From: Geodermatophilus bullaregiensis
Lineage (GTDB): Bacteria; Actinomycetota; Actinomycetes; Mycobacteriales; Geodermatophilaceae
Reading direction: 5' to 3'
Assembly: GCF_016907675.1 (NCBI RefSeq)
Contig: NZ_JAFBCJ010000001.1
Coordinates: 2,542,001-2,606,000 of the forward strand
DNA length: 64,000 bases
The notes under the pieces: generated by a model
Told to the model about the DNA's origin: nothing
Databases searched by the model: none
Seen by the model: only the letters and a program-made list of their open reading frames with translations
Shown here: positions 59,018 through 64,000 of the stretch, one piece after another
How the letters are laid out: every line of letters starts with the position of its first letter
Position numbering within the stretch: the first letter of the stretch is position 1
Translations under genes and position numbers: made by a program

Positions 59018-60190
59018 GTGTACGTCCGGCACCTGCAGCTGGTCGACTTCCGCAGCTGGGCGAAGGTCGACCTGGCGCTGCAGCCGGGCCCCACGGTCAT
59101 CGTCGGCCGCAACGGGGAGGGCAAGACCAACCTCGTGGAGGCGGTCGGCTACCTCGCGACCATGAGCAGCCACCGGGTGTCGGCCGACGCCCCGCTGGTG
59201 CGGCACGGGGCGTCGCAGGCCGTCGTCCGGGCGGCGCTGCGGCGCGAGGACCGCGAGCTGCTCGTCGAGGTGGAGGTCAACCCCGGGCGGGCCAACCGGG
59301 TGCGGGTCAACCGGGCCGCGCTGCCCCGCCCGCGGGAGCTGCTCGGGCTGGTCAAGACCGTGCTGTTCGCCCCCGAGGACCTCGCGCTGGTGCGTGGCGA
59401 CCCCGCCGAGCGGCGGCGCTTCCTCGACGACCTGCTGGTCAGCCGCACCCCGCGGCTGGCCGGCGTCCGCAGCGACTACGACCGGGTGCTCCGGCAGCGC
59501 AACGCCCTGCTCAAGACCGCCCGGATGGCCCGCGGCGACGCGCTGGCCACGCTCGACGTCTGGGACACCCACCTGGTGGAGCTCGGCGGGCAGCTGCTGG
59601 CCGCCCGGCTGGCGCTGGTCGCCGACCTCGTGCCGCACGTGGCGCGCGCCTACGCCGGCGTCGCCGGACCGGGCTCGGTGCCCGCGGGCCTGGGCTACGC
59701 CAGCAGCGTGCCCCGGGCCGGCGACGGGTCGCCGCTGGAGCCCGCCGTCCCGACACCGCCGGCCGCCGAGCTGTCCGCGGCGCTGCGCGAGCGCATCGCC
59801 GAGCGCCGCCGCGACGAGGTCGACCGCGGCGTGACGCTGGTCGGCCCGCACCGCGACGACCTGGTGCTGCACCTGGGACCCGCGCCGGCCAAGGGCTTCG
59901 CCAGCCACGGGGAGTCCTGGTCGCTGGCGCTGGCGCTCAAGCTGGGCTGCTTCGGCCTGCTGCGGGCCGACGGCGAGGAGCCGATCCTGGTCCTGGACGA
60001 CGTCTTCGCCACCCTGGACGCCGGCCGGCGGGCCGCGCTCGCCGAGGTGGCCCGCGCGGCGGAGCAGACGCTCGTCACCGCGGCCGTCCTCGACGACGTG
60101 CCCGAGGAGCTGAGAGGAGCGCGCGTGGAGGTCTCCGACGGGACGGCGACGCTGGTGGAGCCCACGGGGGAGGAGGTGCCCGGTGTCTGA
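59018..60190 (+). CDS. recF: DNA replication and repair protein RecF
   Basis: 390 residues. Walker [22 protein letters not shown], the RecF-typical [26 protein letters not shown], signature-like [14 protein letters not shown] and Walker [17 protein letters not shown]. It loads RecA at gaps with RecO and RecR. GTG 59018 begins [14 protein letters not shown], the normal family start; only a weak GAG precedes it. The end overlaps dciA by 8 nt. Confidence 0.97.
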   Translation: MYVRHLQLVDFRSWAKVDLALQPGPTVIVGRNGEGKTNLVEAVGYLATMSSHRVSADAPLVRHGASQAVVRAALRREDRELLVEVEVNPGRANRVRVNRAALPRPRELLGLVKTVLFAPEDLALVRGDPAERRRFLDDLLVSRTPRLAGVRSDYDRVLRQRNALLKTARMARGDALATLDVWDTHLVELGGQLLAARLALVADLVPHVARAYAGVAGPGSVPAGLGYASSVPRAGDGSPLEPAVPTPPAAELSAALRERIAERRRDEVDRGVTLVGPHRDDLVLHLGPAPAKGFASHGESWSLALALKLGCFGLLRADGEEPILVLDDVFATLDAGRRAALAEVARAAEQTLVTAAVLDDVPEELRGARVEVSDGTATLVEPTGEEVPGV

Positions 60191-60683
60191 CGACCGCCCG
60201 GCCCGGCCCAGCGACATCGCCCGCGCCGCACTGGAGGCGGCCCGGGCGGCCTCGGCCTCGCGACCGGCCCCCACCCGCCGCCGGGTGGCCGGCCCGCGGC
60301 GGCGGTGGACCGGTCCCCACCCCGGCGACGACGACCCGCAGCCGCTGGCCCGGCTCGTCGACTCGCTGGTCAGCACGCAGGACTGGTCGGAGCAGACGCG
60401 GGTCGGCGCGGTGTTCGGCCGGTGGTCGACGCTGGTCGGGCCCGACATCGCCGCGCACTGCCGCCCCGAGACGCTCACCGAGGGGGAGCTGCTCGTCGTC
60501 GCCGAGTCCACCGCCTGGGCCACGCAGCTGCGGCTGCTGGCCCCGACGATCCTCGCCCGGCTGCGCGCGCAGGTCGGCGGGGACGTCGTGACCCGGCTGC
60601 GCGTTGTCGGACCGACGGCCCCCAGCTGGAAGAAGGGCCCGCGGTCGGTCCGCGGGCGGGGACCCCGCGACACGTACGGATGA
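60183..60683 (+). CDS. dciA: DciA-type DUF721 helicase operator
   Basis: 166 residues. The DUF721 domain is residues about 55-150 ([70 protein letters not shown]), preceded by a basic disordered tail. DciA is the ancestral partner that loads or operates the DnaB helicase in bacteria without DnaC. It corresponds to Rv0004. GTG 60183 overlaps recF. Confidence 0.94.
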   Translation: MSDDRPARPSDIARAALEAARAASASRPAPTRRRVAGPRRRWTGPHPGDDDPQPLARLVDSLVSTQDWSEQTRVGAVFGRWSTLVGPDIAAHCRPETLTEGELLVVAESTAWATQLRLLAPTILARLRAQVGGDVVTRLRVVGPTAPSWKKGPRSVRGRGPRDTYG

Positions 60684-60728
60684 GGGCACGCCCGGCTGGG
60701 ACCGGGCACCCGGGAGGACGGTGCAGCG

Positions 60729-61658
60729 ATGAGCGGCCCGAGCGACCACGACCGCGACGACGACCGCCGCCCAGGCGAGGCGGGCCGGCCCGACGGCTGG
60801 CAGGAGCCGGCCCACCTGGGCGACGGGGACGGTGTCGACCTGACCAAGGGAGGGCCGGGCACCGGCTCCGGCGCGAGCGCCTGGCAGCCGCCGGGCTGGG
60901 ACCTGCCGCCGGCCGGGGACGAGCACCGGCCCGCCGAGCAGCGGCCCGCCGAGCACCCGCCCGCCGAGGAGCCCGGGCAGCCGCACGCCGGGCGGCCGGT
61001 GGACGTCGGGCAGCCGCAGCCGGGCGGGGTCGCCTGGGGCCCGCGGCTGCGGCCGCCGTCGGTCGTCGAGCAGGTCTTCCGCTACCAGGGCGACCCGGTG
61101 GGCGCGCAGGGCTGGGCGCTGCAGCACGGCTGGACCGTCTCCGACGGCACCGCGCCGGAGGACGCCGTCCTCGCCGAGCTGGTCGCCACCGCGCCGGTCC
61201 GCACCACCCGGGACCACCGGGCCGCCGGGGTGATGCGCGGGCGGGCCGGGGCACTGGAGCTGGTGGCCTTCGACGTCGTCTTCGTCGACAAGCGCTACAC
61301 CGTGCCGCAGTACGCCGTCACCGCCGCGCCGGTGCTGCTGCCGCTGCCCGGCCTGCGGCTGTCCCCGGCCCGCTTCTGGCGGCACCGCACCGGCGGGCTG
61401 GTACCGGTGCCCAGCGGTGACGAGGTCTTCGACGCCCGCTGGGTGCTGCTGGCCGCCGAGGACGGTGGGGCGGTGCGCCGGCTGGTGGCCGACCCGGCCG
61501 TCCGCGGGCTCCTGCTGGGCACCGACGACGGCGACGAGTTCTGGGCCGCCGCCGGGCACCTGGCCGCGATCCGGCCCGACGGCCACCGGCCGGAGCTGCT
61601 CGAGCACCACGCCCGGCTGCTCGGTGCCATGGTCTCCGCCCTCGCGGGCGTCGCCTGA
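60729..61658 (+). CDS. Hypothetical protein with disordered acidic N-terminus
   Basis: 309 residues, not recognised. Residues 1-100 are disordered and repeat-rich (RPAEQRPAEHPPAEEPGQPH) and include GVDLTKGG, nearly the same as the motif repeated in the YidC tail. The C-terminal 200 residues look folded (VVEQVFRYQGDPVGAQGWALQHGWTVSDG, FDVVFVDKRYTVPQYAVTAAPVLLPLPGLRLSP, EFWAAAGHLAAIRPDGHRPELLEHHARLL) without membrane segments. Similar proteins occur beside actinobacterial ABC transporters or as DUF3137-like sensors, but I cannot assign it. It starts 45 nt after dciA and ends 26 nt before the ABC transporter gene. Confidence 0.75.
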   Translation: MSGPSDHDRDDDRRPGEAGRPDGWQEPAHLGDGDGVDLTKGGPGTGSGASAWQPPGWDLPPAGDEHRPAEQRPAEHPPAEEPGQPHAGRPVDVGQPQPGGVAWGPRLRPPSVVEQVFRYQGDPVGAQGWALQHGWTVSDGTAPEDAVLAELVATAPVRTTRDHRAAGVMRGRAGALELVAFDVVFVDKRYTVPQYAVTAAPVLLPLPGLRLSPARFWRHRTGGLVPVPSGDEVFDARWVLLAAEDGGAVRRLVADPAVRGLLLGTDDGDEFWAAAGHLAAIRPDGHRPELLEHHARLLGAMVSALAGVA

Positions 61659-61684
61659 GCCCCGGCCCGGCGACCGAGCTCGAC

Positions 61685-63505
61685 GTGGCCACCACCGCCG
61701 ACGACGCCCCGCCCGGCGACGGGACCCTGACCGGCGAGCCGACCCCCGGACCGGCTCCCTCCCCGGCCGCCGGGCTGCGCGACCTGCTGCCGCTGGTCCG
61801 GCCGCACCGCCGTCCGCTGCTGCTGGCCGCCGGGCTGTCGCTGGTGGGCGCCGCCGCGGCCCTGGCGCAGCCGGCGCTCACCGGCCGGGTGATCTCCGCC
61901 GTCGGCGCGGGCCGGCCGCTGCTGCCCGCCGTCGCCGCGCTGCTGCTCGTCCTGGTCGCCGGGGCGGTGCTCAACGCGGTGCAGTCCTACCTGCTGCAGC
62001 GCACCGGCGAGGGCGTCGTCCTCACCACCCGCCGGACGCTGGCCGACCGGCTGCTGCGGCTCCCGGTGGCCGAGTACGACCGCCGCCGCACCGGCGACCT
62101 GATGTCCCGCATCGGCGCCGACACCACGATGCTGCGGGCGACGGTGACCTCCGGCGTGGTCGAGGTGGCGGGCTCGGCGGTCGTCGGCGTCGGCGCGCTG
62201 GTGGCCATGGCGCTGGTCGACGTCTGGCTGCTCCTGGTCACCGTCGCCTCCGTCGCGGTGGGGCTGACCGTGGTGGTCAGCACCAGCCGGCGGGTGCGCA
62301 CGCTGTCCCGCGAGGCGCAGGAGGAGGTCGGCGCCATGACGGCGTCGGTGGAGCGGGCGCTGTCGGCGGTGCGCACCATCCGGGCCAGCGGGGCCACCGC
62401 CCGCGAGGTGGCCGGCGTCGGCGAGAGCGCGGCACGGGCGTACCGGGCCGGCGTCTCGGTGGCCCGGGTCGAGGCCCTGGTGCAGCCGGCCGGGTCGATC
62501 GCCGTCCAGGGCGCGTTCCTCGCCGTCCTGGGGCTGGGCGGCTACCGGGTGGCCACCGGCTCGATCGCCGTCGCCGACCTGGTCGCGTTCATCCTCTACC
62601 TGTTCCTGCTGGTGATGCCCCTCGGCCAGGCGATCGGGGCGTGGACCCAGCTGCAGACCGGGCTGGGTGCCCTGGCCCGCGTGCAGGAGGTCCTGGCGCT
62701 CGAGCCCGAGCGCGACGACGCCCCCGAGGTGGGCGGCGCGACGACGGCACCCCGCGTCCCCGCCCCCGGCTCACCCGCCCCGCTGCTCGAGCTCGACGAC
62801 GTCTCGTTCGCCTATCCCGACGGCACGCAGGTGCTGCGCGGGGTCTCCCTGGCCGTGCCGCCGGGCAGCCGGGTGGCACTGGTGGGCCCCTCGGGCGCCG
62901 GCAAGTCCACGGTGCTGGCGCTGGTCGAGGGCTTCTACCCGCTCTCGGGCGGCGTGATCCGGTGGGCCGGCACCGACGTCCGGGAGCTGCCGCGCGCGGC
63001 GCTGCGGGCCCGGATCGGCTACGTCGAGCAGGAGGCGCCGGTGCTGGCCGGGACGGTCCGGGAGAACCTGCTGCTGGCCGCCCCGGACGCCGGTGACGAC
63101 GAGCTGTGGGCGGTGCTGGCCGACGTCGGCCTCACCGGCGTGGTGCAGCGCTCGGCGCGCGGCCTGGACGTGCCGGTCGGCGACGAGGGGGTGCTGCTGT
63201 CCGGTGGGGAGCGGCAGCGGCTGGCGATCGCCCGGTCGCTGCTGTCCCGCCCGGCGCTGCTGCTGCTCGACGAGCCGACGGCCAGCCTCGACGCGCGCAA
63301 CGAGGGGCTGCTGCGCGACACGCTGGCCGCGGCGGCCGCCGACCGGGCGCTGCTGGTCGTCGCCCACCGGCTGTCCACCGTGCTCGACAGCGACCAGATC
63401 GTCGTCCTCGACGCCGGCCGCGTGGTCGCCCGTGGCACGCACGCCGAGCTGGTGGGGACCAGCCCGCTCTACCGGGAGCTGGCCACCGCTCAGCTGCTGG
63501 TCTGA
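61685..63505 (+). CDS. ABC transporter, fused permease and ATPase (exporter type)
   Basis: 606 residues. Six-helix exporter domain (LLLAAGLSLVGAAAALAQPALTGRVISAV ... DLVAFILYLFLLVMPLGQAIGAW) then an ATPase with Walker A VGPSGAGKSTVLALV, Q-loop YVEQEAPVLAGTVRENLLL, signature LLSGGERQRLAIARSLL, Walker B LLLLDEPTASLD and H-loop VVAHRLST. Works as a dimer; lipid, peptide or drug efflux are all possible. GTG 61685 has no clear ribosome binding site and may be coupled to the upstream gene. Confidence 0.92.
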   Translation: MATTADDAPPGDGTLTGEPTPGPAPSPAAGLRDLLPLVRPHRRPLLLAAGLSLVGAAAALAQPALTGRVISAVGAGRPLLPAVAALLLVLVAGAVLNAVQSYLLQRTGEGVVLTTRRTLADRLLRLPVAEYDRRRTGDLMSRIGADTTMLRATVTSGVVEVAGSAVVGVGALVAMALVDVWLLLVTVASVAVGLTVVVSTSRRVRTLSREAQEEVGAMTASVERALSAVRTIRASGATAREVAGVGESAARAYRAGVSVARVEALVQPAGSIAVQGAFLAVLGLGGYRVATGSIAVADLVAFILYLFLLVMPLGQAIGAWTQLQTGLGALARVQEVLALEPERDDAPEVGGATTAPRVPAPGSPAPLLELDDVSFAYPDGTQVLRGVSLAVPPGSRVALVGPSGAGKSTVLALVEGFYPLSGGVIRWAGTDVRELPRAALRARIGYVEQEAPVLAGTVRENLLLAAPDAGDDELWAVLADVGLTGVVQRSARGLDVPVGDEGVLLSGGERQRLAIARSLLSRPALLLLDEPTASLDARNEGLLRDTLAAAAADRALLVVAHRLSTVLDSDQIVVLDAGRVVARGTHAELVGTSPLYRELATAQLLV

Positions 63506-63712
63506 CAGCGGTGTGCCGATCGGTTGGCGGCCGTGGCCTCCGGCGCCGGCGGTGACGTGCGCCGAGGGCTCGTCCTGGAGACCGGATGCGCCGTGGGCGC
63601 ACCTTGCTGCAGCTCACGCCCCCACCGTGGTCAGCCGACCGGCACCAGCTCCTGCCGGCGTGCGAGCCCGGGCCAGCACTCGGCAACCAACGCGCACACC
63701 GCTGTGGGTCGC

Positions 63713-63768
63713 GGCCCGGCCGGGTCCCGCCGCGAGCCTGCGAGTGGTGGGGGGTAGGGGGTCCTTCC
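63713..63768 (-). repeat. Stop-linked structured repeat, diverged copy H
   Basis: Minus-strand copy with intact left part (GGAAGGACCCCCTACCCCCC, then ACCACTCGCAGGCTCGCGG) but a right arm altered to GGCCGGGCC. It lies about 145 bp beyond the stop of the partial gene at the right edge. Confidence 0.65.
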
Positions 63769-63778
63769 ACTGATCGTG

Positions 63779-63818
63779 GCGCGTCCTCCCCGACCGCCTC
63801 CCGTCAGGGAGGACGCGC
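63779..63818. terminator. Inverted repeat, probable terminator
   Basis: Perfect 12-bp arms GCGCGTCCTCCC/GGGAGGACGCGC with a 16-nt loop between the ABC transporter and the convergent partial gene. Confidence 0.5.
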
Positions 63819-63914
63819 TGCGGTGTGGGAGGACGTGCCGCGTCCGCACGGCCGGGCGCAGGCGGGGGACGGCGCCCGCCGGCGGTGTGGGCCGGGGTGA
63901 CCAGGGCCGTGGGG

Positions 63915-64000
63915 TCAGGCGGCGCGGTCGTGCTCCTGCGGGGAACGGGCGGCCGACGCCTCGGCGGTCTTGGTGATGTTGCGGATCATGCTGCCGAAGA
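63915..64000 (-). CDS. C-terminus of an unidentified protein, partial
   Basis: The last 27 codons of a minus-strand gene entering from the right edge: FGSMIRNITKTAEASAARSP then QEHDRAA and a TGA stop. Too short to identify. The frame is open to the edge and the terminator-like inverted repeat lies beyond its stop. Confidence 0.5.
   Translation of the reverse strand, partial: FGSMIRNITKTAEASAARSPQEHDRAA

Larger units (their letters stand above)
63506..63914. other. Intergenic region with repeat copy and inverted repeat
   Basis: No gene is supported in 409 bp. It holds a diverged minus-strand copy of the stop-linked repeat (63713-63768) and a perfect 12-bp inverted repeat at 63779-63818. Confidence 0.55.

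Overview
The window is a very GC-rich stretch (well over 70% G+C by eye) with GTG/TTG starts, strong AGGAGG-type ribosome binding sites and the classic actinobacterial origin-of-replication gene order. Gene content and order resemble the Mycobacterium tuberculosis origin region (Rv3907c-Rv0004 and Rv0046c-Rv0058), so this is an Actinomycetota chromosome. The DUF222-HNH gene, codon use and GC suggest a Geodermatophilales-type organism (Blastococcus, Geodermatophilus or Modestobacter); that is inference from style, not a database match.

Layout. 1-13.5 kb is a mixed accessory-looking stretch: a DUF222/HNH endonuclease, a SWIM-SNF2 helicase, a PIN/RHH toxin-antitoxin pair with a clear operator, two alpha/beta hydrolases, a second SNF2-like ATPase, DinB, a methyltransferase and a PucR regulator. 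13.6-16.1 kb is a ferredoxin-reductase plus acyl desaturase pair (like Rv3230c-DesA3), closed by a 48-bp perfect palindrome. 16.1-18.0 kb is a secreted esterase. 18.2-21.8 kb is the minus-strand replication/ribosome cluster rpsF-ssb-rpsR-rplI-dnaB, followed leftward-to-rightward by an AP endonuclease, a GT87 mannosyltransferase, a class A penicillin-binding protein, a DUF5318 protein, a PadR regulator and inositol-1-phosphate synthase. 29.5-35.4 kb holds a lipoprotein, YqgE, an MFS carrier, a matrixin-like protease, CCA tRNA nucleotidyltransferase and a Nudix hydrolase. 35.5-47.1 kb is an envelope/redox block: DUF6049, MurJ, a membrane pseudokinase, TrxB, TrxA, a CwlM-like protein, an aminotransferase and a D-Ala-D-Ala ligase-like protein.

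47.2-60.7 kb is the origin proper: minus-strand rpmH-rnpA-yidD-yidC-jag-rsmG-parA-parB diverging from plus-strand dnaA-dnaN-gnd-recF-dciA, with the putative oriC in the 1-kb dnaA-dnaN gap. Four perfect parS-type sites lie at 7.5, 34.6 and 49.4 kb. The gyrB gene that often follows dciA is not present here; a hypothetical protein and an ABC transporter follow instead, and a partial minus-strand gene ends the window.

Noteworthy signals: (1) a family of short structured elements placed directly after stop codons, with covarying stems and an invariant bulged A, including one copy nested in another; (2) two patches of foreign-looking codon use in dnaB that sit exactly on the P-loop and on the RESG/SIEQDAD junction, both places where inteins insert; (3) a perfect SOS/LexA box on the dnaB promoter; (4) many genes whose -10 hexamer lies 6-8 nt before the start codon, predicting leaderless mRNAs; (5) a helical-phased operator array in front of the toxin-antitoxin pair. 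No tRNA, rRNA, CRISPR array or insertion sequence was seen.
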